Positions 47,396 to 56,643 of a stretch of 64,000 nt of DNA are shown piece by piece (within the stretch, counting starts at the first letter, position 1; every line of letters begins with the position of its first letter). The DNA lies in assembly GCF_003351785.1 (NCBI RefSeq), contig NZ_CP031230.1:1550001-1614000 (forward strand). The letters are read 5' to 3'. The position numbers and the translations under genes are program-made. This DNA is from Sporosarcina sp. PTS2304 (GTDB lineage: Bacteria; Bacillota; Bacilli; Bacillales_A; Planococcaceae). The notes beneath the pieces are model-generated. The model was given only the letters and a program-made list of their open reading frames with translations, did not search any database and was not told the origin of the DNA.

Positions 47396-48639
47396 CCGTA
47401 AAAATCAAAGTAGAGAATGTCACCAAGATTTTTGGTCCGCGTCCTAAACGAGTCATTCCATTAATTGAAAAAGGTGCTTCAAAACGTGAGATTTTAGATA
47501 AGACTGGCCATACAGTAGGTGTTTATAACGCCAATATGGAAATTATGGAAGGCGAAACTTTCGTCATTATGGGGTTGTCTGGTAGTGGTAAGTCTACGTT
47601 GATCAGATGTTTCAACTTACTGAACAAGCCGACATCTGGCGCTATTTATGTAGATGGCGAAAATATTGTTAAATACAATAAAGAGCAATTAAAATTTTTC
47701 CGTCAAAAGAAAATCGCAATGGTGTTCCAGCATTTTGGTTTATTTAGTCACCGTACCGTAATGGAGAACATCGAATATGGCTTGGAAATTCGCGGCCTTT
47801 CAAAAAACGAAAGACGTGCAATTGCTCAAAAACATATTGATACCGTTGGATTAAAAGGCTATGAAAATCAATATCCTGATGAGCTTTCAGGAGGAATGAG
47901 ACAACGTGTAGGCATTGCGCGTGCACTTACAAATGACCCTGATATTTTATTGATGGATGAACCGTTCAGTGCACTGGATCCATTAATCCGTAGAGAAATG
48001 CAATTGGAATTGCTCGATATACAAACTCGTTTACAGAAAACTATTATTTTTATTACTCATGACGTCAACGAAGCATTTAGAATCGGGGATCGAGTAGCTG
48101 TGATGAAAGACGGGAATGTAGAGCAAGTCGGAACACCTGAAGATCTTCTAGAATCACCTGCGAATGACTATATTGTAGAGTTCACTCGCGAAATTGACCG
48201 TTCGAAAGTTCTTCAAGCAGAAAATATTATGTCTAAACCATTAAGTGTTGTGAATAGTAAAGACGGCTTGCATGTCGCAATCAAAAACATGGAGGAACAT
48301 GGAATCTCAAGTGTATTCATCACAAACCGAGAACGTCAATTACTAGGTTTAGTAACGATTGATCAGGCAATTGATGGAGTGAAAAATCGTAAATCCATTG
48401 ATCAAGTGATGACGACAAATGTCGTAACAGCACATCCTGAAGAATATGTACAAGATATCATTCCGCGCGTTCTCGATTCAAAATATCCACTAGTTGTCGT
48501 AGACGAAACGAATCGAATTAAAGGAATTATTTTACGCGTACATGTCCTTTCAAGTATTATTAGTAGCTCTTCTGAAGAAAATGATGAAGAAGTGCCTGCA
48601 GTAGAAAGCACATCAACCGAAACTATTGCTAGTGAATAA
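47392..48639 (+). CDS. betaine-type ABC transporter ATPase with CBS domains (ProV/OpuAA-like)
   Basis: A 415-residue ATPase. Walker A is GLSGSGKST (about residue 64), signature LSGGMRQRVGIARA, Walker B LLMDEPFSALD, and the switch His in FITHDVNE. Two CBS domains lie at about 275-395. In OpuA such CBS pairs sense ionic strength or nucleotides. The gene order here, binding protein-permease-ATPase, is the reverse of B. subtilis opuA. Ends with an acidic Ser/Glu tail. ATGA overlap with the permease. Confidence 0.95.
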   Translation: MTVKIKVENVTKIFGPRPKRVIPLIEKGASKREILDKTGHTVGVYNANMEIMEGETFVIMGLSGSGKSTLIRCFNLLNKPTSGAIYVDGENIVKYNKEQLKFFRQKKIAMVFQHFGLFSHRTVMENIEYGLEIRGLSKNERRAIAQKHIDTVGLKGYENQYPDELSGGMRQRVGIARALTNDPDILLMDEPFSALDPLIRREMQLELLDIQTRLQKTIIFITHDVNEAFRIGDRVAVMKDGNVEQVGTPEDLLESPANDYIVEFTREIDRSKVLQAENIMSKPLSVVNSKDGLHVAIKNMEEHGISSVFITNRERQLLGLVTIDQAIDGVKNRKSIDQVMTTNVVTAHPEEYVQDIIPRVLDSKYPLVVVDETNRIKGIILRVHVLSSIISSSSEENDEEVPAVESTSTETIASE

Positions 48640-48640
48640 A

Positions 48641-48680
48641 AAGAGGAAGAGATGGTTACACACCACCTCTTCCTTTTTTT
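48641..48680. terminator. terminator between the ABC operon and cobT
   Basis: AGGAAGAGATGG / CCACCTCTTCCT stem with a T-run on the plus strand. Confidence 0.8.
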
Positions 48681-49716
48681 AATTTTTCCCTGATACGCCA
48701 GCGCTTTCGAATGTAGCCATTTCCTGTACCATACATATAGCAGATTGAATAATACTGAACGCTACCGCTGCTCCGGTTCCTTCTCCGAGCCTCATATCCA
48801 ATGAAACAATCGGTACTTTCCCTAAGTATTCAAACGCTTTTTGATGACCCGGCTCCATTGATTGATGACCGAGTAGCATATAGTCTAAAACTCCTGGAGC
48901 AATCTTATCTGCTACACAAGCTGCGGCAGTTGATATAAATCCATCTAAAATAATAGGCAAACGATTGGAAGCAGCTGCAAGCATGGCTCCTACCATCGCT
49001 GCAATCTCCAGTCCCCCCACTTTTCGTAAAATACTGTACCCATCATCAGGACTTAACTGATGCATACTAAGCGCTTGTCGCACCACATCAATTTTATGAG
49101 CATGCTGTTCGGTTGTAATGCCTGTTCCGTAACCGACTAATTCTTCTGGAATGATTTCAGTCACAGCCGCTACTACTGCACTACTAGTCGTCGTATTACC
49201 AATTCCAACTTCTCCAACAATTAAACAATCTACCCCTTGTTTCATAAGAGAAAGCACTTCTTCATAGCCGATAGCCAGCGCTTGCTCTACATCTTCTCGT
49301 GTCATCGCATCTGATTTCAAGAAGTTAGTAGTCGCTTGACGTATTTTACGATTTTTCACAGGTGATGCAAATCCTTCTCCCTTTACGCCTACGTCAACCA
49401 ATGAAAATACTGCTGATTGTTGTCGACTAAATGCGTTAATTGCTGCTCCACCCTGCGCCATATTTTCTACCATTTGACGAGTCACTTGCTGAGGGAACGC
49501 GGAAATTCCTTCGTCTACAATCCCATGGTCTGCAGCAAACACTAGTATTCCTAATTGTTTTAGAGCAGGTTTCGACGCTCCCGTCATTTCTGCAAGTTGT
49601 ATCGCTATTTCCTCTAACTTCCCTAGACTTCCAATTGGTTTCGTCAATGTATCTATATATTCTTTAGCTTGCAGTCCAGCCTTTTCATTCAATAAGGGAA
49701 TGTCATAGTTAGTCAC
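48679..49716 (-). CDS. cobT: nicotinate-nucleotide-dimethylbenzimidazole phosphoribosyltransferase
   Basis: Activates dimethylbenzimidazole to alpha-ribazole phosphate for the lower ligand of cobalamin. The 345-residue protein has the catalytic Glu in RLGEGTGAAVAF, and EVGIGNTTTSSA. It stands alone without cobS, cobU or cobC, and no cobalamin riboswitch is seen upstream. It may support lower-ligand attachment or salvage; full B12 synthesis cannot be inferred from this window. Confidence 0.95.
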   Translation of the reverse strand: MTNYDIPLLNEKAGLQAKEYIDTLTKPIGSLGKLEEIAIQLAEMTGASKPALKQLGILVFAADHGIVDEGISAFPQQVTRQMVENMAQGGAAINAFSRQQSAVFSLVDVGVKGEGFASPVKNRKIRQATTNFLKSDAMTREDVEQALAIGYEEVLSLMKQGVDCLIVGEVGIGNTTTSSAVVAAVTEIIPEELVGYGTGITTEQHAHKIDVVRQALSMHQLSPDDGYSILRKVGGLEIAAMVGAMLAAASNRLPIILDGFISTAAACVADKIAPGVLDYMLLGHQSMEPGHQKAFEYLGKVPIVSLDMRLGEGTGAAVAFSIIQSAICMVQEMATFESAGVSGKN

Positions 49717-49892
49717 AAAAACCCCTTCTTTCCAATTATTCTATATGTGCCATCTTAGTATAACATGAAGTTAAAACTAGGCAATCTCCCATTTATTACA
49801 GTATACTTTAGTATATAAGCTAGCAAGTTGACTAGAGTATTCTACATAAATCAGGGTATAATAGAATCACACGATAAAAGGAGACGATGCAG

Positions 49893-50393
49893 ATGATTAG
49901 TGAACAATTAGCAAACGCCTTGAATACGCAAATGAATAATGAATTTGCAGCAGCACAAACGTACTTATCTATGGCTTCTTACTGTGAATACCGCAATTAT
50001 AGCGGGTTCGCACATTATTATCTTCAGCAAGTAGAAGAAGAGCGTGCACATGCCATGAAAATCTATACTTATTTACACGATCGTGGGATCCGTGCCATTA
50101 TTACGGAAACACCTGCTCCCGCCACTTCATTCGACAACTTAGTCCATACATTTGAAGTAGCACTGGAACAGGAAAAAGAAGTAACAAAATCTTTCTACAA
50201 AATTATGGATATGGCATGGGAAGAAAAAGAACATGCGACAATTTCGTTCTTAAACTGGTTCCTTGATGAGCAAGTGGAAGAAGAAGCAACATTCGATAAA
50301 CATATTGAATATTTAAAGCGAATTCGAGAAGATAAGAATGCATTGTTTATTTATGAAAAAGAACTATCTGCAAGATCTTTTGCAGACGAATAA
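49893..50393 (+). CDS. ferritin (non-heme)
   Basis: A 166-residue four-helix iron-storage protein. Ferroxidase-centre residues are visible in NNEFAAAQTYLSM, VEEERAHAMKI and EEKEHATISFLNWF. ATG 49893 is preferred (nine bases after GGAG); an ATG two codons earlier is too close to it. Monocistronic and divergent from cobT. A TATAAT lies upstream near 49857 without a clear -35 box. FtnA-type rather than heme-binding bacterioferritin. Confidence 0.93.
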   Translation: MISEQLANALNTQMNNEFAAAQTYLSMASYCEYRNYSGFAHYYLQQVEEERAHAMKIYTYLHDRGIRAIITETPAPATSFDNLVHTFEVALEQEKEVTKSFYKIMDMAWEEKEHATISFLNWFLDEQVEEEATFDKHIEYLKRIREDKNALFIYEKELSARSFADE

Positions 50394-50430
50394 AATAGAG
50401 TGGGCGGTAAATCGCCTACTCTATTTTTTC
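50392..50430. terminator. terminator after ferritin
   Basis: AAATAGAGTGGGCG / CGCCTACTCTATTT stem followed by TTTTTTCG. Confidence 0.9.
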
Positions 50431-50609
50431 GTAGTGATACATGCTAAACATTTTTCGCAAATACACTTTTTATACAGTTGCTCCTCTGGAATTTCACGAA
50501 ATACTTCTTCTGTAAATACTTTATTTGTGCACCAACAACTACCGTGAGTTTTCGGCAGACTATTGCCGCAATGATTTTCTCCTTGGCAAATGGGACATTT
50601 ATCTTCCAT
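50421..50609 (-). CDS. cysteine-rich CWC-family protein
   Basis: A 62-residue protein with many cysteines: CPIC, CGNS, SCWC and KCICEKCLAC, a spacing that suggests one or two zinc or other metal sites. The CWC triad gives the family its name. ATG 50609 is placed behind GAGGGAG; a start six codons earlier overlaps that site. It is the last gene of a leftward set with the tiny membrane protein and the DUF697 GTPase. Function unknown. Confidence 0.8.
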   Translation of the reverse strand: MEDKCPICQGENHCGNSLPKTHGSCWCTNKVFTEEVFREIPEEQLYKKCICEKCLACITTKK

Positions 50610-50623
50610 TAGTGACTCCCTCT

Positions 50624-50773
50624 TCACAGACGGTGCTTGTCTAACTCCGCGGTATTCTTTTTCTCTAATTCTTCTACCCGTTCCTCTAACTCTTTATTAC
50701 GTTTCATACTTTCCATCGAATACAATCCAGCTAATAATGCTACTACGAACGTTGCGTAATTAAACCACTCCAT
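50624..50773 (-). CDS. 49-aa membrane-anchored coiled-coil peptide
   Basis: Reads MEWFNYATFVVALLAGLYSM, then a charged heptad-like segment (about residues 26-42, rich in Glu/Lys/Leu). One N-terminal span at about 4-20 then a short coiled coil. AAAGGGG precedes the ATG. It lies between the GTPase and the CWC gene with only about 13 bases on each side, and its end supplies the ribosome-binding site of the CWC gene. No family recognised. Confidence 0.75.
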   Translation of the reverse strand: MEWFNYATFVVALLAGLYSMESMKRNKELEERVEELEKKNTAELDKHRL

Positions 50774-50786
50774 ACACCTGGCCCCT

Positions 50787-51785
50787 TTACTTTTCTTTTT
50801 TCAAAAACATTTTGTATACCTTTTTCAACGTTTCCGGTGTTAGATCCATATCATTTTCGTACATATATTTTATCGCAAATCCTAATGCGACTGTCATAGA
50901 ACCTGCTACACTTGCTGCTACAACCATCCCCGCCCCAGGAATGACTTTCACGATTTGTCTGAATGTAGTTTTACCGATATTTCCAACGACAGTTGCGATG
51001 ATTAACTCTTTTGCATGATCTTTCGTAATAGGCTTGCCGTATAATGTAGAAAGCTTCAACATTAAGCCAACTTGTAGAGCTGTCAATGGAACAAAGTCTG
51101 CTCCTGGAATAGGCGCTGCTCCAATAGCCGCTGCAGAAGCACCAGACGCTAAGATCCATCTCTTGGCGATAGATGATTTGTCCGCCATATTGGCCGCAAG
51201 TAAAAGATCTTTATTCACTTCTTTTAACTGTTTAAGAATTTCTGTTTGTAGCAATTCCATATGCTCACCAGTTTTCGAAGAGATCGGAATGACAGGATAG
51301 GCAAACTCAGTATGTGCCAATATATAGTTTACTAAACTCGGAATATCATCCGCCGCATCAATTTTATTGAGTACAAGGATGATTTTCTTATTTAGTGTGG
51401 CAATTTTATTTAAAGATTTAAGCTCAGTGTCTGATAACACCGTGCCTGCTGCGTTAAGGAAAAATAAGATAAGATCCGCTTCATTGTAAAAGTTTAACGT
51501 CTCTTGAGAATGTTCCTGATAGATGTCATCCAGTCCCGGTGTATCGACAAATAAAATATTTTCCCGATAATAATATTTCTTAACTTCTTTTGTTTCTCCT
51601 GGTTGCGCACCTACTTCCGCTACATCTTTTTGCATTAATCGATTGAGTGTAGAGGACTTACCTGCATTGACATCACCAATCATCGCGATTAAAATTTCTT
51701 TCTTCAACTGTTCATTAATATCATCTGACTCTTGATTAAAAATTTCATCAAATGATTCATCTGACATAAAATCTGATATTTTCAT
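50787..51785 (-). CDS. Era-like GTPase with C-terminal DUF697 domain
   Basis: About 332 residues. G1 GDVNAGKSSTLN, G3 DTPGLDD and G4 NKID mark a TRAFAC GTPase; the C-terminal half (about 205-330) is DUF697, with hydrophobic helices that may insert into or lie on the membrane (GASAAAIGAAPIPGADFVPL, MVVAASVAGSMTVALGF). Members of this kind are linked to membrane stress, but their role is not established. I choose ATG 51785 (MKISDFMSDESF); its ribosome-binding site is weak. Confidence 0.86.
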   Translation of the reverse strand: MKISDFMSDESFDEIFNQESDDINEQLKKEILIAMIGDVNAGKSSTLNRLMQKDVAEVGAQPGETKEVKKYYYRENILFVDTPGLDDIYQEHSQETLNFYNEADLILFFLNAAGTVLSDTELKSLNKIATLNKKIILVLNKIDAADDIPSLVNYILAHTEFAYPVIPISSKTGEHMELLQTEILKQLKEVNKDLLLAANMADKSSIAKRWILASGASAAAIGAAPIPGADFVPLTALQVGLMLKLSTLYGKPITKDHAKELIIATVVGNIGKTTFRQIVKVIPGAGMVVAASVAGSMTVALGFAIKYMYENDMDLTPETLKKVYKMFLKKEK

Positions 51786-51831
51786 GTACACACATCCATT
51801 CATTTTTCGAATTTTCGTTTTACTTAGGTGT

Positions 51832-51871
51832 GAAAAAAGCATCAGTCATATACATTCGTCTGACTGATGCC
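51832..51871 (-). terminator. terminator of the CtaM-like gene
   Basis: GCATCAGTCA / TGACTGATGC stem with a U-run on the minus strand. It separates this gene from the GTPase cluster. Confidence 0.82.
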
Positions 51872-51894
51872 GTTTCTTCTATAGTGCTCTTCTT

Positions 51895-52452
51895 TTAATA
51901 ATAAGGTGAAATCAAAATATAAACAAGTACTCCTGTAAAACTTACATATAACCAAATTGGCATGGTCCATCGGGCGATTTTACGATGACGAGCATTTTCC
52001 ATATTCCATGCACGTGCAACACTTGTTAAAGCGAGTGGAACAATCGCAGCAGCTAACACAATATGTGAAAATAAAATGAAATAGTAAAAGCCAGCCATAA
52101 ATCCACTACCGCCAAATGAAGTAGATTCTGCCAAGTAATGATACATAACGTACGTTACTAAAAATAAGGCGGTGGAACAAAAAGCAGCGTAAATAAATCG
52201 TTGATGTACTTTTACATTCTTCTTCAAAATTGCGACAAGCGCACAGACTAAAAATACAAATGTAAAACTATTAAAAATAGCATTTAATAAAGGCAAGATC
52301 GTAATATCAAATGCAGTAAAATCTTTCGCCCCAGGCAGACCTGCCAACACGCCAATTGCACCTATCAAGATAATCGAAATAATAATAATCGCGGGTCGAT
52401 AATTACGTTTCTTACTTGTAGAAGGCATTGCTGTTTGATTTGTATAATTCAT
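51895..52452 (-). CDS. DUF420 membrane protein (CtaM/YozB-like)
   Basis: A 185-residue protein with about five spans, including FNSFTFVFLVCALVAIL and MYHYLAES. Several His in the spans (KVHQRF, MYHYL, SHIVLA) fit a heme- or copper-related role. DUF420 proteins such as CtaM are needed for functional aa3-type oxidase in some Firmicutes. ctaB lies about 7 kb away on the same strand. ATG 52452 is nine bases after AGGAG. Confidence 0.87.
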   Translation of the reverse strand: MNYTNQTAMPSTSKKRNYRPAIIIISIILIGAIGVLAGLPGAKDFTAFDITILPLLNAIFNSFTFVFLVCALVAILKKNVKVHQRFIYAAFCSTALFLVTYVMYHYLAESTSFGGSGFMAGFYYFILFSHIVLAAAIVPLALTSVARAWNMENARHRKIARWTMPIWLYVSFTGVLVYILISPYY

Positions 52453-52520
52453 TCATTGACACTCCTAGATCTATATTTATAGCTACCCTACATATTAGCA
52501 TATCTAACATGAATTCTACG

Positions 52521-53411
52521 TTAACTTTGTGTCGAATTTTGAAATTGAGCAGAAGCCTCTTCATGAAACTCTTCAATGATTTGAATGAATTTGTCAATTG
52601 TCGGAGTTAAATAGGAATCTGCTCGACGGACAAAAATAGTTTTGATCCGGCTATATTTTGGTGGTAAGTGATAACAATATACACTTCCTTGATTGATTAA
52701 ATGTAAGACTGTCGATTTAGGAACAAATGTTATACCGAGTCCAGCTGCCACGCTTCCGAGAATTGTTTCAAGTGTACCAAACTCCATCATTTTGGTAGGT
52801 GTAATCTGTTCATCTTCCAACCATAATTCAAGTCTTGCCCGGTATCCACAACCTTTCCTAAAGCAAAGGATAGGTTCGTCCTTAATATCTTCTATCGATT
52901 GAAAAGGTTTATCGGACAGTAAGACGAGCTCTTCTTCTAATACTTCGTGTACTGCTAAATCTGGATGTACGTTTCCTTCTGATATAAATGCTCCGTCTAA
53001 TTGATGATTTAGAACTCTAAACTGTAATCGCTCTGTTACCCCTGTCAACAATGAGAGATCCACTTGTTTGTATTTTTTATTGTATCTGGAAAGAATTATC
53101 GGTAGCTTAATCACTGTTTCGACAGATCCTATCTCTAATTTCCCCGATGGTTCTTTGTCATTTTGTACAACTTTCCTCATCTCGTTTGTTAGCGATAAGA
53201 TCTTCTCGCTATAGACGAGCAACCTTTTCCCTTCAGGTGTTAAAATCATCCCCCTATTATGACGATTGAATAATGGAGTTTTCAATTCGTTTTCTAACTT
53301 TTGTATACGTGAAGTAATGTTCGATTGTACGTAACGAAGCTCCTTAGCTGCTGCTGTTATGGTTCCTTTTTCTGCTACCATTTGAAATATTTCTAAGTCT
53401 TTAAATTCCAC
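52521..53411 (-). CDS. LysR-family transcriptional regulator
   Basis: A 296-residue regulator. The N-terminal winged helix (about 1-60, EKGTITAAAKELRYVQSNIT, recognition helix SNITSRIQKLE) and the C-terminal ligand-binding domain (about 90-285) are clear. It diverges from an EamA exporter across about 130 bases that hold a palindrome, which is the usual arrangement for a LysR activator and its target. Ligand unknown. Confidence 0.92.
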   Translation of the reverse strand: MEFKDLEIFQMVAEKGTITAAAKELRYVQSNITSRIQKLENELKTPLFNRHNRGMILTPEGKRLLVYSEKILSLTNEMRKVVQNDKEPSGKLEIGSVETVIKLPIILSRYNKKYKQVDLSLLTGVTERLQFRVLNHQLDGAFISEGNVHPDLAVHEVLEEELVLLSDKPFQSIEDIKDEPILCFRKGCGYRARLELWLEDEQITPTKMMEFGTLETILGSVAAGLGITFVPKSTVLHLINQGSVYCYHLPPKYSRIKTIFVRRADSYLTPTIDKFIQIIEEFHEEASAQFQNSTQS

Positions 53412-53448
53412 AGCTCTCTCTCCTTTTGTCTTCTCTTTCTATGATATC

Positions 53449-53479
53449 AATAATAATGATAGTAGTCATCATTATTATT
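53449..53479. promoter_or_regulatory. palindromic operator between LysR and EamA genes
   Basis: AATAATAATGA (53449-53459) and TCATTATTATT (53469-53479) are perfect 11-bp arms around a 9-bp centre. A LysR dimer or tetramer site is the likely reading. Confidence 0.7.
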
Positions 53480-53541
53480 CGTTTTACATGATGTCCAAAA
53501 TTTAGTTTACTAGAGTAAGTACTTTAAGGGGGTTTGGATAG

Positions 53542-54519
53542 ATGAAAAGCAAAATTATTTGGGGAGCATTTTTATGTTTTATCGCAAGTGCATCGTGGGG
53601 TGCGATGTTTCCCGTTGCCAATAGCGCGTTTAACTCCATTGATCCGTTTTATTTCACATTAATCCGCTATGTATCCGTAACTGTTTTACTAGTTGTCTTA
53701 TTATGGTGGAAAGAAGGAAAGCAAGCATTCCGTTTTGAGAAAAGAGCTTTGTCTCTTTGGTTTTTCGGAACTATGGCATTTGTTGTGTATAATTTATTCA
53801 TCTTTTGGGGGCAAGATTTGATGGGTAAACCGGGTGTTATGGTCGCTTCTATTTCTGAAGCGATGATGCCGATGATTTCCATCGTCATTGTATGGATGAT
53901 GACTCGACATAAGCCACACGGAGTAACATTAACATTTGTATTTACTGCATTTATCGGTGTTATGCTTGTCATTACAAAAGGAGATTTACGTACGTTTTTG
54001 ACTGCGACAGATGATATCATTCCATCATTCTTAATCTTTTTGGCAGTGATTGGATGGGTAATTTATACAATGGGGGGCAATCATTTTAGTACGTGGTCCG
54101 CACTTCGCTATTCTACTTTGAGTTGTTTACTCGGTACAGCAACTGCTTGTATCGTAGTAGCCGTTATTACGCTGACAGGTTATGTTTCTGTACCGACTGT
54201 TGCTATTGTGCAGACTGTTACACCGCATATGTTGTTTATGATTATTTTCCCAGGTATCATTGCACTGCTCGGTTGGAATGTCGGTGTTCGTATTTTATCT
54301 CCATTGAATGGGTTACTATTTATTAACTTTGTACCGGTAACCACATTAGTCATTTCATTTGCACAAGGCTATCAGTTAACAATATTTGATTATATTGGAA
54401 CTGTATTTATTGTAAGTTCTCTTATCGGTAATAATATATTTTTACGTTTGCAGCAGAAACGTAAGGAAGAGGCTCGACAATATAAGAAACGTTCTATACA
54501 GCCAAGCATTTCCGCATAA
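53542..54519 (+). CDS. EamA-family (DMT) transporter
   Basis: A 325-residue membrane protein with ten spans in two EamA repeats (about 8-145 and 160-300). SASWGAMFPVANSAFNSI at the start and SEAMMPMISIVI at the end of the first repeat are typical. Likely an exporter of amino acids, metabolites or a drug, probably controlled by the neighbouring LysR protein. Basic C-terminal tail. ATG follows AAGGGGG. Confidence 0.92.
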   Translation: MKSKIIWGAFLCFIASASWGAMFPVANSAFNSIDPFYFTLIRYVSVTVLLVVLLWWKEGKQAFRFEKRALSLWFFGTMAFVVYNLFIFWGQDLMGKPGVMVASISEAMMPMISIVIVWMMTRHKPHGVTLTFVFTAFIGVMLVITKGDLRTFLTATDDIIPSFLIFLAVIGWVIYTMGGNHFSTWSALRYSTLSCLLGTATACIVVAVITLTGYVSVPTVAIVQTVTPHMLFMIIFPGIIALLGWNVGVRILSPLNGLLFINFVPVTTLVISFAQGYQLTIFDYIGTVFIVSSLIGNNIFLRLQQKRKEEARQYKKRSIQPSISA

Positions 54520-54523
54520 ATTA

Positions 54524-54563
54524 TAAAAAAACAGTTTACGCCCATTCGCGTAAACTGTTTTTG
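54524..54563. terminator. bidirectional terminator
   Basis: AAAAACAGTTTACGC / GCGTAAACTGTTTTT stem between the EamA and chemoreceptor genes. Confidence 0.93.
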
Positions 54564-54568
54564 TGCTG

Positions 54569-56185
54569 TTAAAATATGAATCGATGGACTATTTTATTAA
54601 GCGTAGCGGCTTGGTCTGTCAATCTCACCGCATCACTCGCTAAGTGTTGTATGCTTTCGACTTGCTCATCCATATCAGCCACAGTCTCTGTAACGCTTTC
54701 TGTGAAACGTTCCGATATGTTTGTAATTTGTTCAAGTATCTGTTCAATTTGCTCCCCATCTTTAATCATGGCTGCTGCATGGCGGCTATTGCTGCTAACT
54801 GCGGCCTTAGTATCTATGACTGCTTCGTTCATCTGATGGATGGATTGCCCTGCAATTTTCACAATTTCTACACCTTCTTGAATCGTGTCAGTGTTTGATT
54901 CAACTTGTTGTACAGCAATTTTCACTTCATTATTCGTGTGTTCAAGTGTACGTACGACATCGTTTGCAAAGTTATTCGTTTCTTCTGCCAGTTTACGCAC
55001 TTCATTCGCTACGACAGAAAATCCACTGCCCGCCTCACCTGCTCGTGCTGCTTCAATGGAGGCGTTAAGTGCCAATAAATTTGTTTGTTCTGCAATTTTT
55101 GTAATTAATGATACTTTTTGAATGACTTGATTAATATCATCTGCGACTCGCATAATTTTTTGCGAAGACATATGGACTGCATCATCAATTTGCTGCATTT
55201 TCAACTCTGATTCTTCAATCGCTGCGGTTCCTTCTGCAGCAGCTACAGATGCATTTTCTGAGGTTGACAATGTTTGTTGAATACGTTCTTCCATTTCACG
55301 AATTCCTTGCATCATCGTCTGCACCATAGCGTTTGCCGACTGCAACGAGGAAAGTTGTTGTTCTGTGCCACTTTGAAAATTTTGCATTGTCACACCATAT
55401 TCAGTAAAAACGTTTGATAAACGCTTCGCTTCTTCCGCTTGATCTTCGCTTATTTGATCCACAACACTCGACGACTGATCTAGTTCTTTTACGATATTTT
55501 TTGTGCCAATGACAATTTTATTAATTTCAAAACCAATTTGATTAAATTCTGAGCGAGAACGTTCGGTTACTTCCGCTGTCAAATTACCAGCGGATATTCT
55601 ACGGGTAACTCTACGCCATGAACGGATTCCTCTCATAACTATACGGTAAAATGTGCCGATTGATATAGCAGATAGAATTAGTGAAACGAGAGATAATACG
55701 ACTGCTTGATTAACTGGTAAATTGAATAAAAAAGCGAGCCAGGCCATCACCAATCCCGGTAAAATAATAGCAGCTGTCATGCCAATGTATATATTTTTTT
55801 GATGTTTAATCCGGCCTAAACGCAGAGTAAAGCGCTTACTATTTCTTTTCATAATAGGCGCAGAGGCATCGATTATTTGCTCTCCGGATTGTCGCTCATA
55901 GAGTTGGAGTAGTGGTTGATCAGTGTTCGCTGCTTGCAAACCGATCGGATCGGAAAATACGGTACCTTCCCAAAGCCGATTAGTATGAATATAACTACGT
56001 CCGGTCTCATCCACAATAACGAAATACTCATCGTCTTGAAGTTCATCGTCTAATATTTGATGTAATCGCTTGTAATTATTATGGAAAGATTGTTCATTTT
56101 CCACCAGGGACTGAATACGTTTTGTTACTTCCTCGACTTTCGTAAGCGCGCTTCTTGCAGACGGTGTCCGTAAGAGTTTCTCCAT
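54569..56185 (-). CDS. methyl-accepting chemotaxis protein with N-terminal cytoplasmic sensor region
   Basis: A 538-residue receptor with no N-terminal membrane segment. Residues 1-130 are hydrophilic and contain [21 protein letters not shown], which resembles a PAS/Cache-like fold. Two spans follow at about 132-153 and 160-182, then a HAMP-like linker and the signalling domain with [18 protein letters not shown]. The two-span hairpin puts the N-terminal sensor inside the cell, unlike the other receptor in this window. Ligand unknown. Confidence 0.9.
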   Translation of the reverse strand: MEKLLRTPSARSALTKVEEVTKRIQSLVENEQSFHNNYKRLHQILDDELQDDEYFVIVDETGRSYIHTNRLWEGTVFSDPIGLQAANTDQPLLQLYERQSGEQIIDASAPIMKRNSKRFTLRLGRIKHQKNIYIGMTAAIILPGLVMAWLAFLFNLPVNQAVVLSLVSLILSAISIGTFYRIVMRGIRSWRRVTRRISAGNLTAEVTERSRSEFNQIGFEINKIVIGTKNIVKELDQSSSVVDQISEDQAEEAKRLSNVFTEYGVTMQNFQSGTEQQLSSLQSANAMVQTMMQGIREMEERIQQTLSTSENASVAAAEGTAAIEESELKMQQIDDAVHMSSQKIMRVADDINQVIQKVSLITKIAEQTNLLALNASIEAARAGEAGSGFSVVANEVRKLAEETNNFANDVVRTLEHTNNEVKIAVQQVESNTDTIQEGVEIVKIAGQSIHQMNEAVIDTKAAVSSNSRHAAAMIKDGEQIEQILEQITNISERFTESVTETVADMDEQVESIQHLASDAVRLTDQAATLNKIVHRFIF

Positions 56186-56268
56186 TGACGTTCCCCCATT
56201 CAGTGCTTATATCCTATACAGAGACTATATCACATACTATGATAAAGGTCACAATTGTTTTACGTTCT

Positions 56269-56637
56269 TTATTGTGCATGTTCGGGTATTAATAGAACTG
56301 GACATTTCGCCAACTGAACTACGTGCTTGCTGACACTGCCTATAGCTTCAGCTTTCCCTTTCCCTATAGCCATCGTGATATAGCGGATTTCTTTGTCGTT
56401 TGACTCCGCAATAATTTCCATGGCAGGTATTCCGATACGGACTTTTGCAGAGTATTTTACGTCTTGTCCTTGGAGCATAAATCCTCCTTTTTTTATAGTC
56501 GGCAGTCCTAGTTCTTGGAGCGACGGCTGGATGTTTAAGAGTACAATTTCATCATTGAATAGTTTTGCGAGCTCAATGGCATGGTGGATTACTTTGAATC
56601 CAGCATTTGATCCGTCTAAAGGTACGATAATTTTCAT
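56269..56637 (-). CDS. universal stress protein (UspA family)
   Basis: A 122-residue alpha/beta protein. MKIIVPLDGSNAGFKVIHHA opens with the Usp nucleotide-site Asp, and the C-terminal GSVSKHVVQLAKCPVLLIPE is characteristic. The ATP-binding glycine pattern is only partly matched (MAIGKGKAEAIGSVS), so nucleotide binding is uncertain. ATG 56637 is eight bases after GGGAG; an earlier ATG is too close to it. Monocistronic. Confidence 0.9.
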   Translation of the reverse strand: MKIIVPLDGSNAGFKVIHHAIELAKLFNDEIVLLNIQPSLQELGLPTIKKGGFMLQGQDVKYSAKVRIGIPAMEIIAESNDKEIRYITMAIGKGKAEAIGSVSKHVVQLAKCPVLLIPEHAQ

Positions 56638-56643
56638 TGTCAT

